NCBI RefSeq assembly: GCF_002858765.1
Contig: NZ_PJRP01000019.1
Coordinates: forward strand, 62,001-126,000
Length of the DNA stretch: 64,000 bases
Origin: Cupriavidus pauculus
GTDB lineage: Bacteria; Pseudomonadota; Gammaproteobacteria; Burkholderiales; Burkholderiaceae
Direction: 5' to 3'
The position numbers were made by a program, and so were the translations under genes. Positions 53,574 through 62,563 of the stretch are shown one piece after another (the first letter of the stretch is position 1; each line of letters starts with the position of its first letter). A model generated the notes under the pieces. That model had not been told where the DNA came from. It ran no database searches and saw only the letters and a list, made by a program, of their open reading frames with translations.

Positions 53574-53680
53574 ATGTATCGTCCGACCCCGGCGATACAA
53601 CCTGATACATATCGCGTAACGCGGTCCGGCGATCCGTAACACCATGTCGCAATGGCGGCCCCAGATACATTGCGATACAT
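53574..53680. repeat. Phased GATACAT repeats in the epoxide hydrolase/P450 divergent promoter region
   Basis: GATACAT or a one-base variant occurs at 53574 (inverted), 53594 (GATACAA), 53604, 53664 and 53674. All starts are separated by multiples of 10 bp (20, 10, 60, 10), so they lie on the same face of the helix. They also carry CGCG-containing flanks (TATCGCGTAACGCG, ATAACGCGATAG). This looks like a multi-site operator for an oligomeric regulator. Confidence 0.6.
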
Positions 53681-53801
53681 AACGCGATAGATTGCCGGCT
53701 GGCGTGCTGATATAAGTTGGCGCGAAAACCCGCGCCGGGTTTTCTTTTGTCCTTCCTCGCCAGAACAAGCCTGACCAGGCAACACCAAGAAAAACGCCGT
53801 G

Positions 53802-55010
53802 ATGAATTTCGAGTCTTTCGCCTCCCCCGCCTTCTTCGAGAATCCGTACCCGCTGTACGCGCAGATTCGCACCGCTGGCCCCCTGCTGCCGCTGGGCCCG
53901 AACATCTTCGTCACGGGGCGCTTCCACGTGATCGACGCCCTGCTGCGCGACCGCCGCATGGGCAAGACCTATCTGCAGAGCGTGCAGGCGCGTTACGGCG
54001 AGCCCGCCACGCACGACCCCGTGTTCCAGGCTTTGAGCCGCACGTTCCTGATGATGAATCCGCCGGCCCACACGCGGCTGCGGGCCTTGCTGATGCAGGC
54101 CTTCAACCGTCGGCAGGTCGAGGCGCTGGCGCAGATCGTCGAGACCACCACGCGCAGCCTGCTCGACCGCATCGGCAACAAGACCGAATTCGACCTGATC
54201 GCCGATTTCGCCTTGCCACTGCCGGTGGAAATCATCTGCCGGCTGCTCGATATTCCGGTCGAGGACGGCGTGAAGCTCGGCACGGCCGCCAGCCGGCTGG
54301 CCAGCGCGCTGGATCTGGCGCCGCTCGATGCCGGCCAGCTTGCCGAGGCCAACGAGGCGGCCCTGACGCTGGAAGCCCATTTCCGCACCGTGGTGGCCCA
54401 GCGGCGTGCGCAGCCGGGCGATGACCTGATTTCGAGCCTGCTGGCGGTCGAGGCCGACGGCGCGACGCTGACCGAGGCCGAGATCATCTCGAACGTGATC
54501 CTGCTGTTCGTGGCTGGCCACGAGACCACGTCAAACATGATCGGCAACAGCATGATCGCGCTGTTCCGTGCGCCGGACGCGTTGCAGCGCCTGAAGGCCG
54601 GCCTGTCGGATCGGTCGCTGGTGGCCAGCGCCGTGGCGGAATGCCTGCGCCATGACGGCGCCGTGCAGATGGTGGTGCGTACGGCCTTTGAAGACGTGAC
54701 GCTGGACGACGTCAGCGTGCCGCGCGGCAGCATCGTCTTCATGCTGATCGGCGCCGCCAATCGCGATCCGGCCGCATTCAGCGAGCCCGACCGCCTTGAC
54801 CTGTCCCGCGAGAGCGCGCCGTCCCTGTCCTTCGGCGGCGGCATCCACTACTGCCTGGGCGCCCGGCTGGCCACGCTGGAACTGGAATCGGCGGTGGCCG
54901 GGGTGCTCGGGCGTTTTCCGGCGTTGCAGCCCGTCGATCTCGACCAGCTGTCGTGGCATCGACGCAATAACCTGCGCGGGGTGCAGTCACTGCGCGTTCG
55001 CACGCGCTGA
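53802..55010 (+). CDS. Cytochrome P450
   Basis: 402 residues, the length of soluble bacterial class I P450s. Signatures: I-helix FVAGHETTS (about 236-244) for oxygen activation, ExxR (ECLR, 280-283) and the haem loop FGGGIHYCLG with ligand Cys351. It hydroxylates or epoxidises an organic substrate using electrons from a ferredoxin and reductase, neither encoded nearby. The ATG at 53802 is preceded by an in-frame GTG at 53799. A hairpin follows the stop. The divergent epoxide hydrolase suggests a joint detoxification or catabolic step. Confidence 0.93.
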   Translation: MNFESFASPAFFENPYPLYAQIRTAGPLLPLGPNIFVTGRFHVIDALLRDRRMGKTYLQSVQARYGEPATHDPVFQALSRTFLMMNPPAHTRLRALLMQAFNRRQVEALAQIVETTTRSLLDRIGNKTEFDLIADFALPLPVEIICRLLDIPVEDGVKLGTAASRLASALDLAPLDAGQLAEANEAALTLEAHFRTVVAQRRAQPGDDLISSLLAVEADGATLTEAEIISNVILLFVAGHETTSNMIGNSMIALFRAPDALQRLKAGLSDRSLVASAVAECLRHDGAVQMVVRTAFEDVTLDDVSVPRGSIVFMLIGAANRDPAAFSEPDRLDLSRESAPSLSFGGGIHYCLGARLATLELESAVAGVLGRFPALQPVDLDQLSWHRRNNLRGVQSLRVRTR

Positions 55011-55011
55011 A

Positions 55012-55049
55012 ACCGCGCCAGGCGGGCAATGCTGGCCCGCCTGCGCGGT
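55012..55049. terminator. Long hairpin between P450 and FixJ-like genes
   Basis: ACCGCGC-c-AGGCGGGC pairs with GCCCGCCT-GCGCGGT across a 7-nt loop: 15 paired bases with one bulge, between convergent genes. No T-tract, but its stability suits bidirectional termination. Confidence 0.6.
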
Positions 55050-55711
55050 CAGACGACGCCCTGGCCCGCAAGGGCCTGCATCATCCGGACCGCCTCCGCC
55101 ACGGACCGTGCGTTCATCTTGCGCATGGCATGCCCGCGATAGATCTTCGCGGTGATCTCGGCCACGCCCATGGCGGCCGCGATCTGCTTGTTCATCAGGC
55201 CGGTCACCAGGTGACGCAGCACCTCGCGCTCGCGCACGGTCAGCGTCTCCCAGCAGGCGCGCAGGCCGCGCAGCGACAGCTCAGCCTCCAGCCGCTTCAT
55301 GTCGCGGTCCAACGCGGCGATCACGGCGTCGATCATCTCCTGGTCCCGGAACGGCTTGACCAGGAAGTCAACCGCTCCGGCTTTCATGGCCGTGACGGTC
55401 ATGCGGATATCGCCGTGGCCGCTCATAAACACGATGGGCATGTGCGGCAGGCCCTTGTCCACGATCGACTTCTGGAATGCCAGCCCGCTCTGGCCGCGCA
55501 GCCGGACGTCCAGCACCAGGCATGCCGGGCCTTCGGCTTCGGGCGCGCGCAGGAATTCTTCGACCGACGCGAAGGCCCTAACCCGCAGGTCGATCGATTC
55601 CAGCAGGCCAACCAGCGCGCCGCGCACCAGTTCATCGTCGTCCACCACATAGACGGTGCCTTGCACGAAGTCGAGCGCGTCCGCCTGGGGGCTAAGGTCA
55701 ATGGTGGACAT
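55049..55711 (-). CDS. FixJ-type response regulator (receiver plus LuxR HTH)
   Basis: 220 residues. The receiver has the acidic pocket VVDDDE (about 22-27), phospho-acceptor Asp68 in LVLDVR, and Lys119 in FLVKPF. The LuxR-type HTH (LTVREREVLRHLVTGLMNKQ) follows, ending with EITAKIYRGH where EITVKVHR is usual. The start overlaps the stop of the molybdenum hydroxylase gene by 14 bp, so it is in that operon. Its kinase is probably the GAF histidine kinase divergently encoded at 60401. Confidence 0.9.
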   Translation of the reverse strand: MSTIDLSPQADALDFVQGTVYVVDDDELVRGALVGLLESIDLRVRAFASVEEFLRAPEAEGPACLVLDVRLRGQSGLAFQKSIVDKGLPHMPIVFMSGHGDIRMTVTAMKAGAVDFLVKPFRDQEMIDAVIAALDRDMKRLEAELSLRGLRACWETLTVREREVLRHLVTGLMNKQIAAAMGVAEITAKIYRGHAMRKMNARSVAEAVRMMQALAGQGVV

Positions 55712-58532
55712 GATCGGAACCCCTGGCGCGCACGCCGTCAGTCATGCATCCGTCCAACGCGCGCCGCACCACATCGGGCGTGGCGGGCGCCTGCCGGATG
55801 CGTACGCCGGTGGCGTCGTGGATGGCGTTCAGGATGGCCGCCGCGGTGGGCACCAGCGCCGGTTCCCCGATGCCCTTGGCACCGTAGGGCCCCAGCGCCG
55901 TGGGCGCCTCGATGAAGATCGCCCGCACCTCAGGCATGTCGTGCACGGTCGGAATCAGGTAGTCATGCAGGTTGTTGTGCTTGCCGGGATGGTATTGCTC
56001 CATCAGCGCCAGGCCCACGCCCTGCGCCACCGCGCCTTCGACCTGCCCTTCCAGCAGTGTGGGATTGACCATGCGCCCGACGTCGTGCGCGGCCACCACC
56101 TTAAGCACCCGCACCCGCCCGCTTTCGCAATCGACCAGTACTTCCGCCATCTGCGCGCCGAAGGCATAGGTGGCATAGGGGTTGCCCTGACCCGCATCGT
56201 CAAGCGCGGTGATCGGTGGATCGAAGCTTTCCTCGGCGGCAACGGCATAGCCGTGCGCATCCGCCGGCCGTGCGCGGAGGTCCAGTGGGCGGCCTTCGAT
56301 GCGCAGGCCGTCCGCGTGGGCGGAAATCGTGGCATCGGCGGGGGCATTCGCCAGCCGCAGCAACTGCTGCCGCAACGCCGTGCCCGCCAGGAACGCGGCG
56401 CGCCCCGTGATAAATGTCTGTCGCGATGCCGATGTGCGGCCGCAATCGGGGGTCAGGTGCGTGTCCGGCCCGACAATGTGCAGCCGGTCCACCGGCACGC
56501 CCAGCGCATCGGCCGCGATCTGCGGAATCACGGTATTGGCGCCCTGTCCGGCATCGACGGCGCCCTGGTGCAGCACGATGGTGCCGTCGGGCCGCACGCC
56601 GAATCGCACCGTCGACGGATTCGGCAATGCCGTATTCCCGCACCCATAGAAGAACGCCGCGATGCCCACGCCGTACCGAAGCGGCCCGGGGGCCGACGCA
56701 TTGCGCGTGGCAATACGTGCGCGGGCCTCGCGCCAGGCCGGTCGCAGCGCGTCCAGGCATTCGGTCAGCCCGACGCTCTGGTCCAGCACCTGGCCCGTTG
56801 GCAGCGAATCACCGGCGCGCAGCGCGTTCATCGCCCGGAATTCCAGCGGGTCGATGCCGGCCTGGTGCGCCAGTTCGTCGATCAGCTGTTCCTGCGACAT
56901 CATGGTCTGCGGCACACCAAAGCCCCGGAACGCGCCGGCTGGCGTGATATGCGTATGCACGGCGCGCGAGTGGGCGAGGTAGTGCGGAATGACGTAGGGG
57001 CCGCCGGCATGAACCGGCACCCGGTTGGCCACGGCGGTGCCCCACGACGCGAACGCGCCGGTGTTGTAATCGCCGTCGAATTCCACCGCGCACAGGCGCC
57101 CGTCCGCATCGGCCGCCATGGTCGACACGATCCGGGCAGGATGGCGCTTGGTGGAAGTCGCCATCGACTCCTCGCGCGAGAACACCATGCCGATCGGGCC
57201 ATCCACATGCCACGCGGCAAGCGCCAGCCACGGCTGGACGCTCATGTCCAGCTTGCCGCCGAATCCGCCGCCCACGGCAGTGGCCACCACGCGCACCCGT
57301 TCCGGCGCAACGCCGAGGATACGTGCAAGATCCGCGCGATGCGGATGCGGCGCCTGCGTGGACGAATGGATCTCCACCCTGTCACCCACGCGCTGCGCCC
57401 AGCCGGCTTCCGGCTCCAGGTAGGCATGCTCGACGAAGCTGGACGTAAACGTGGCACTGGCGACGTAGCGCGCATCCCGGAGCCCAGCCGCTGCATCGCC
57501 ACGGCGTACCAGACCTTCGATCAGGATATTGTCCGGCCGCGCGGCATGCAGTACCGGGCTGTCGTCCTGCGTGGCGTCGTCCACGGTCAGCACCGGCGTC
57601 AGCGGTTCCCAGGTCACCGGAAAACGCTGCAGGTCCAGCGCCATCATCGCTTCGGGCTCGCCGACGATCAAGGCGACGGCTTCCAGGTAGTGGCGCGTTT
57701 CGTCGACCGCCAGCACGGGCTGGTCGGCGTAAGGCGTGGCCACGCCATGGAGGTTGAGCCCCGGCACATCGGCATGCGTCAGCACGCGCCTCACGCCTGG
57801 ATGCGCCGCGCGCCAGCCATCAATATCGCCAAAGGTGAAGCGCGCCCGATGATGGGGGCTGCGAACCGCGCGCAGCACCAGGCTGCCCACCGGCCAGCCG
57901 TCGGCGCCAAAGTGCTGGCTGCCATCGACCTTTTCCGGCCCGTCGAGCCGGGTCAGGGGCACGCCCACCGCCGGCCCCTGCCCAGGCGGCAAGGTGCATG
58001 GCCAGGGGGCGACGCCGCATCCCACCTCGGTCACGGCGTCGACGATCTTCTGGTAGCCGGTGCAACGGCACAGTACGCCGTCGATGGCGTCGCGTGCGCT
58101 GGCGCGGTCCGTCACGCGGCCGGCGTCGATGGCAGCCGCCGACGCCAGCAGCATGCCCGGCGTGCAGAAGCCACATTGCACGGCCTGGTGGGCCAGGAAT
58201 GCCTGCTGAAGGCGGCCACCGCATTGCGTACCCGCAGCGATGCCCTCGACGGTCACCACGCTGCGGCCGGCCACCTGCCCCACGGGCACCAGGCAGGCGT
58301 AGCGCGCCTCGCCATCCACCAGCACCGTACAACTGCCGCAGTCACCCTGACGACAGCCTTCCTTGGTACCGAATTGGCGCAGGTCGGTGCGCAGGTGGTC
58401 GAGCAGCCGCAGCGACGGGTCGGCCGGCAAGGGATGCCACACGCCATTGAGCGCGAACCCCTCGGCATCTGGCGGAACAGCCGGTTCAGCGGTCGCAACC
58501 GCACCGACGTCCTCAAACAGCGGAATCGTCAC
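55698..58532 (-). CDS. Molybdenum hydroxylase with fused 2Fe-2S and Mo-cofactor domains
   Basis: 944 residues. Two 2Fe-2S clusters come first: Cys60, 65, 68, 80 (GCRQGDCGSC) and Cys120, 123, 155, 157 (QCGFCTPGM, LCRCTGYQ). The molybdopterin domain follows with VGGGFGGK and, near the end, GPYGAKGIGEPALVP, whose Glu is the catalytic base. It hydroxylates an N-heterocycle or aldehyde and passes electrons to FAD. I chose the GTG at 58532 because it follows a perfect AGGAG and overlaps the upstream FAD-subunit gene; an ATG at 58577 is less likely. Confidence 0.9.
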   Translation of the reverse strand: MTIPLFEDVGAVATAEPAVPPDAEGFALNGVWHPLPADPSLRLLDHLRTDLRQFGTKEGCRQGDCGSCTVLVDGEARYACLVPVGQVAGRSVVTVEGIAAGTQCGGRLQQAFLAHQAVQCGFCTPGMLLASAAAIDAGRVTDRASARDAIDGVLCRCTGYQKIVDAVTEVGCGVAPWPCTLPPGQGPAVGVPLTRLDGPEKVDGSQHFGADGWPVGSLVLRAVRSPHHRARFTFGDIDGWRAAHPGVRRVLTHADVPGLNLHGVATPYADQPVLAVDETRHYLEAVALIVGEPEAMMALDLQRFPVTWEPLTPVLTVDDATQDDSPVLHAARPDNILIEGLVRRGDAAAGLRDARYVASATFTSSFVEHAYLEPEAGWAQRVGDRVEIHSSTQAPHPHRADLARILGVAPERVRVVATAVGGGFGGKLDMSVQPWLALAAWHVDGPIGMVFSREESMATSTKRHPARIVSTMAADADGRLCAVEFDGDYNTGAFASWGTAVANRVPVHAGGPYVIPHYLAHSRAVHTHITPAGAFRGFGVPQTMMSQEQLIDELAHQAGIDPLEFRAMNALRAGDSLPTGQVLDQSVGLTECLDALRPAWREARARIATRNASAPGPLRYGVGIAAFFYGCGNTALPNPSTVRFGVRPDGTIVLHQGAVDAGQGANTVIPQIAADALGVPVDRLHIVGPDTHLTPDCGRTSASRQTFITGRAAFLAGTALRQQLLRLANAPADATISAHADGLRIEGRPLDLRARPADAHGYAVAAEESFDPPITALDDAGQGNPYATYAFGAQMAEVLVDCESGRVRVLKVVAAHDVGRMVNPTLLEGQVEGAVAQGVGLALMEQYHPGKHNNLHDYLIPTVHDMPEVRAIFIEAPTALGPYGAKGIGEPALVPTAAAILNAIHDATGVRIRQAPATPDVVRRALDGCMTDGVRARGSDHVHH

Positions 58533-59364
58533 GGGCTGACTCCTGGAGACATTGGCCGACTGCCCGCGCAATGGCAAGCCGGGCGAGATCGATACGATGA
58601 ACCGCCGTGGCGCGGCAATCGTCGATGGGTGACAACACCGTCAGCGATGCGTCCGCCACCACGGCGGCAAGCTCTCGCCGGGGGCGGCCGACGAGCGCGG
58701 CCTCCAGCGCGGTCATCCGCAGCGGCACCTCCGAGGCGCCGCCGACCGCGATGGCGGCGCTGGCCAGCGTATCGTCATCGGCCATGCGCACGCGGACAGC
58801 CGCCGACACCACGGCCAATGCCATCCCATCGCGATTGGTGCATTTTACAAAGGCCGTACGCGCCGGCACTGCGGGGAGTGCGAACGTCACGGCCACCAGC
58901 AGTTCATCGGCCGCCAGCGCGGTACGGTGACTGCCCAGCACGAAGTCGCGCAGCGGCAAACGGCGTACGCCCCGCAGGCTGGCCAGTTCGACCTCGGCAT
59001 CCAGTGCCAGCAACGGCGGCATGCCGTCGGCCACCGGCGACCCATGGCACAGATTGCCGCCGAGGGTGCCCTGTACGCGGATCTGCCGCGAACCCACGCC
59101 CGCCGCGGCATCGCGCAGCGCCACGGGCAGCCACGTCGACTGGACGATAGTCTCCCAGGGGGTGGCCGCACCGATCCGGACGATGCCGTCGTGGCGCGCG
59201 ATGCCGCGCAGCGCGTCGATGCTGCTGATATCCACCCATTCGTGCCGGCCGGGCACGAGCGCCGGCGCCGCGAAGCAGTCCGTGGCGCCGCACAGCACGC
59301 GCCGCGGCCGCTCTGCGAGCCTGGCAAGCGCGGCGTCGATGGTATGGGGGCGAAGATAGTGCAT
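58513..59364 (-). CDS. FAD-binding subunit of the molybdenum hydroxylase (CoxM/CutM-like)
   Basis: 283 residues, the usual length. It opens LRPHTIDAALARLAERPRRV, has the FAD-loop GATD at the pyrophosphate site and a second glycine motif QGTLGGNLCHGSPVADGMP. It takes electrons from the iron-sulfur domain encoded next. Start 2 bp after the TetR stop and end 20 bp inside the next gene mark a tight operon. Confidence 0.9.
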   Translation of the reverse strand: MHYLRPHTIDAALARLAERPRRVLCGATDCFAAPALVPGRHEWVDISSIDALRGIARHDGIVRIGAATPWETIVQSTWLPVALRDAAAGVGSRQIRVQGTLGGNLCHGSPVADGMPPLLALDAEVELASLRGVRRLPLRDFVLGSHRTALAADELLVAVTFALPAVPARTAFVKCTNRDGMALAVVSAAVRVRMADDDTLASAAIAVGGASEVPLRMTALEAALVGRPRRELAAVVADASLTVLSPIDDCRATAVHRIDLARLAIARAVGQCLQESARDDSAV

Positions 59365-59366
59365 GG

Positions 59367-60050
59367 TCAGGCGGGCTGGCCGCTGGCTGGCGCATCCGCA
59401 CGAACCGTGCGCAATACGCTGTCAATCACAAACGACTCCCAGCGTTGCACGGCCTCGGGAGTATCAAGTTCCTCGCCCAGAAACGCGGACAGCGTGTATC
59501 GATTCGACGTATAGAAATACGCCGGCGAGGCGATCAGCAAAAAGACGTCGCGCGCATTCAGGTCCGGGCGAAACAAGCCTTTGGCAATGCCGCTGGCCAG
59601 GATCTGCTCAATGATCCGCATCGCATGGGACGAGTATTCGCCCCGGCGATCCGACTTGGACACATGGCGGCCCTTGTGCAGATTTTCCGTATTGAGCAGA
59701 TTGACGAAATCGGGGTTGCGCCGGTAGTAGTCCATCTTGAAACGGATCACGGTCTTCAGCGCTTCGACGGGGTCCGACGCATCGGGTGCCACCTTGGCCT
59801 CGGCCTCGTCCATCCGACGGTAGATGCCTTCCAGCACCGCGATGAACAGCCCCTCCTTGCTGCCGTAGTAATAGTAGATCATCCGGTCATAGGACTTCGC
59901 CAGACTGGAGATCTTTTCCACGCTGCCGCCTTCATAGCCGTAGCGCGCGAAGACCTTGGTCGCCGCGCGAAGAATCTTGTCGCGGGTGGCCTGCGCCGCG
60001 GCCTCCCGGACGCCGGTGCCACGCACGGCCTTTTTTGCTGCTTGTGTCAT
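59367..60050 (-). CDS. TetR-family regulator heading the molybdenum hydroxylase operon
   Basis: 227 residues. HTH in the first 60 (TRDKILRAATKVFARYGYEG, then SVEKISSLAKSYDRMIYYYYG), followed by a helical ligand-binding domain. TAGGAGCGAT precedes the ATG at 60050. It is co-transcribed with the enzyme genes and probably represses their promoter until the substrate appears. It also lies divergent from the kinase gene. Confidence 0.92.
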   Translation of the reverse strand: MTQAAKKAVRGTGVREAAAQATRDKILRAATKVFARYGYEGGSVEKISSLAKSYDRMIYYYYGSKEGLFIAVLEGIYRRMDEAEAKVAPDASDPVEALKTVIRFKMDYYRRNPDFVNLLNTENLHKGRHVSKSDRRGEYSSHAMRIIEQILASGIAKGLFRPDLNARDVFLLIASPAYFYTSNRYTLSAFLGEELDTPEAVQRWESFVIDSVLRTVRADAPASGQPA

Positions 60051-60400
60051 ATCGCTCCTAGGACAGCGGCCCGTCGCCGCTGACTCATGAATCCTCACCG
60101 ATGGATTCGTTCCAATGTCATTTCATACAGGGAACACTACATGAGCGAACGGATGATACTAGGCGCGCCCGCCAATCGCAAGACGAATCCTTAAAGTCTT
60201 TTATATTCAATGCATTGATCGTTGAAGACGGCCTAATTTCAATGGCCTTTCAGCACCCGCGCAACGCTCGGGCATTTGTCAATTCCAAAAACAATGTGCT
60301 AAGGTTGATTTATGGAGCGTTCACTACATGAGTGGCGATTCGCGAAGGCGCCTGGCCGGATCGAACAGAACGCACGATCAGCGGGCAAGAGGTAAAGAAC
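60051..60400. promoter_or_regulatory. 350-bp divergent promoter region of the hydroxylase operon and kinase gene
   Basis: No protein-like frame. Visible elements: a perfect 12-bp palindrome TCAATGCATTGA at 60207-60218, a candidate TetR site, and an 11-bp direct repeat CACTACATGAG at 60135-60145 and 60322-60332. The region is AT-richer than its flanks, as expected for two opposed promoters. Confidence 0.45.
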
Positions 60401-61771
60401 ATGAATAACGAACTCGACGATTTCCGGCGCACCGTTCCGGCGCATGCCAGCCGCCCTGCGGGCCCCGACCGCAACCCTGCCGAGATTGCGCCGCCGGACA
60501 TGCAGGCACTGCGCCAGATCTCGCACAGCCTCTCCACAGAGGTCACGCCCGCCAGGCGCATCGAAACGCTGCTGCACGCCGCGCTGCAAAGTACCGGCGC
60601 CTCCTGGGGATGCCTCACCGTGCTGCAGGATGGCGACTGGGACATCGCGGCCAGCGCCGTGGCGTCAGACCGGCTGCTGACACTTGCCGACCCGGATGCC
60701 TTTTTGCTTCCGGTCGCCATGGGCGTGTTGCCCACCGCCATCCTCGATGCGGCCGCCCGCCTGCACAACGGGCTGGTTTTGGAGGACGCCCTGGCGTCCT
60801 CCAGTTGGCAGACCGACGACTACATACGCCGCTTCCGCCCCCGTTCCGTGATCTGCGTGCCAATGCGCTGCAACGGCGGACTGGTCGGCGCCCTCTACCT
60901 GGAACACCTCCATACGCCAGGCGCATTTACGCCGACGCGGACAGCCGTGGTGGAAATCATCGCGCTGCAGGCCGGGTTTGCCCTGGAGAACGCCCGCTTG
61001 CACGACGCGCTGTCAGAACAATGCGCGCGCCTGAGCAGCACCGAGGAAAAGATGCGCGACACGCTGTCGGAACTGGCACGCGCCAGCCGCTTCCAGGCGT
61101 ATGGCGAGCTGGTCGCGTCGATCGTGCACGAGATGGCACAGCCTGTCACCGCGCTGGACTCATCGGCCCGCGCGGGGCTGCGCTGGCTTGACCGGAGCAG
61201 CCCCAATATCGATGGCGCCCGCGAGATGCTCGCCCATATTTCGGCATGCGCGCTGCGTGCGCGCACCATCATCAACGGCCTGCGCGCCAAGGCCCGGCAG
61301 GCGCCCCCAACCTTCACCCTTTTCGATCTCGATGACGCCCTGCAGGAGGTGGCCGGCATGGTCGCGGCCACCCTTGACGCCATGAACGTGGAACTGCGCC
61401 TGGATGGTCCGCCTTGTGCCACGCCCTTGCGCGGCGAGCGCGTGCCGTTGCAGCAGGCCATCGTCAACCTGCTGATGAACGGCGCGGAATCGATGCTGGA
61501 CATGCCCACCGGCAAGCGGCTGCTGACCCTGGCGTGCGAGCCCGTGCAAGACGTGTTGCATATCCATATCGACGACCACGGCGAAGGCTTCGCGCCCGAG
61601 TTGGCTGACCGCATCTTCGAGCCGCTGTTCACGACCAAGCCCAACGGCATGGGCATGGGCCTGGGCATCTGCCGGTCCATCGTCGATGCCCATCACGGCC
61701 GGCTCGACCTGACGCAGCGCCCCGCAGGCGGCACGCGGGCCACCATCACATTGCCGCGCCTGGCCAGCTAG
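60401..61771 (+). CDS. GAF-domain histidine kinase
   Basis: 456 residues. An N-terminal GAF domain (about 45-200) with a two-Cys region (VICVPMRCNGGLVGALYLEH) is followed by the phospho-acceptor block SIVHEMAQPVTAL (His243) and an ATP domain with N-box NLLMNGAESM, DDHGEGFA and GMGMGLGICRSI. No membrane segment, so a soluble sensor. AGAGGTAAAG precedes the ATG at 60401. No receiver gene is adjacent; the FixJ-like regulator at 55049 at the far end of the divergent operon is the likely partner. Confidence 0.86.
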   Translation: MNNELDDFRRTVPAHASRPAGPDRNPAEIAPPDMQALRQISHSLSTEVTPARRIETLLHAALQSTGASWGCLTVLQDGDWDIAASAVASDRLLTLADPDAFLLPVAMGVLPTAILDAAARLHNGLVLEDALASSSWQTDDYIRRFRPRSVICVPMRCNGGLVGALYLEHLHTPGAFTPTRTAVVEIIALQAGFALENARLHDALSEQCARLSSTEEKMRDTLSELARASRFQAYGELVASIVHEMAQPVTALDSSARAGLRWLDRSSPNIDGAREMLAHISACALRARTIINGLRAKARQAPPTFTLFDLDDALQEVAGMVAATLDAMNVELRLDGPPCATPLRGERVPLQQAIVNLLMNGAESMLDMPTGKRLLTLACEPVQDVLHIHIDDHGEGFAPELADRIFEPLFTTKPNGMGMGLGICRSIVDAHHGRLDLTQRPAGGTRATITLPRLAS

Positions 61772-61804
61772 ACCAGTCGGGCTGGCCAGGCTGGAGTCTG
61801 GCGA

Positions 61805-62464
61805 CTATGGCTCACCGGCGGTCTTGATCGGCCCGCAGCACGTCTTCAAGTCGATCTTCCGGTCGCGGCATGCCGGAAGCGCGGGCGGGTTCTTGCATAG
61901 CAGCGACGACGGCGGGCGCGCAAAGCGGAACTGCTGGTCGATCATGCACAACTGCGCCGCGGCAATGTCGTTCAACTTCATGAAGTCCACGGGCCGGATC
62001 AGCGTGGTGTATCCGCACGCCGTCATGGCCCACTTGACGCCTTCGATATCGGTATCGGGCCGGCTCCATTCCGAATAGGCCGGGGGCAGCTTCGGGCGCC
62101 GGTCGAGCAAGGCGGGATCAAAATCGGCGCCGGTGCCGAACGTCTTGCCGCGCGGCACGTGGGCGCACGCCGGCAGTTCCGGCGCATGGGCGCAGACAAT
62201 GCTCTGGCCGGTATAGGTGAAACCACGATCGAGCATGCACAACTCGCTGCGCGCATAGTCGTTCGTGGCCATCTCCACCGACGTGACCTGTGCCGCATCC
62301 GCGAAGCCGCATGCGAGCAGCGCGTTGCGCACCACCTGCTGGCTCGCGCCCGGCTTGGTCCAGTTCTGGAACAGCGGCGGCGGTGGCTGCATCGGCCGTG
62401 TCATGCACGCACCAAGGCCAAGGCAAAGCAGTAAGGGAACCAGTCTGGCAGGACGGAAAAACAT
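61805..62464 (-). CDS. Lipoprotein with two tandem copies of a cysteine-containing domain
   Basis: 219 residues. A signal with lipobox LGAC precedes two repeats of about 75 residues. Each follows the pattern P-x-W-x-x-P, then ACG, M, ND or NDI, LCM, D-x-x-F, a Ser/Cys pair and PALPAC or PELPAC. The repeats share their Cys positions (ACG, LCM, LLC or IVC, PAC), suggesting conserved disulfides. I do not recognise the family. It is transcribed toward the kinase gene end and has no obvious partner. Confidence 0.75.
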   Translation of the reverse strand: MFFRPARLVPLLLCLGLGACMTRPMQPPPPLFQNWTKPGASQQVVRNALLACGFADAAQVTSVEMATNDYARSELCMLDRGFTYTGQSIVCAHAPELPACAHVPRGKTFGTGADFDPALLDRRPKLPPAYSEWSRPDTDIEGVKWAMTACGYTTLIRPVDFMKLNDIAAAQLCMIDQQFRFARPPSSLLCKNPPALPACRDRKIDLKTCCGPIKTAGEP

Positions 62465-62563
62465 ATTGATTTTCTTCTTGGCATTTTTGCCGACATTCTA
62501 GGGCATGCCCCGATGCCGTCGCGCCGGCTGCCACCAGCGCGCACGGTGGCTGAACGCCGCTGA

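Noticed and set aside
55656..59150. Very long open frame (1164 codons) on the plus strand
   Set aside because: It runs antisense through the molybdenum hydroxylase and FAD-subunit genes, whose cluster and cofactor motifs are intact. Low-complexity Arg/His/Ala-rich sequence without domains.
60101..60331. 76-codon frame on the plus strand between the TetR and kinase genes
   Set aside because: No ribosome site, no recognisable sequence, and it sits in the AT-rich divergent promoter region.
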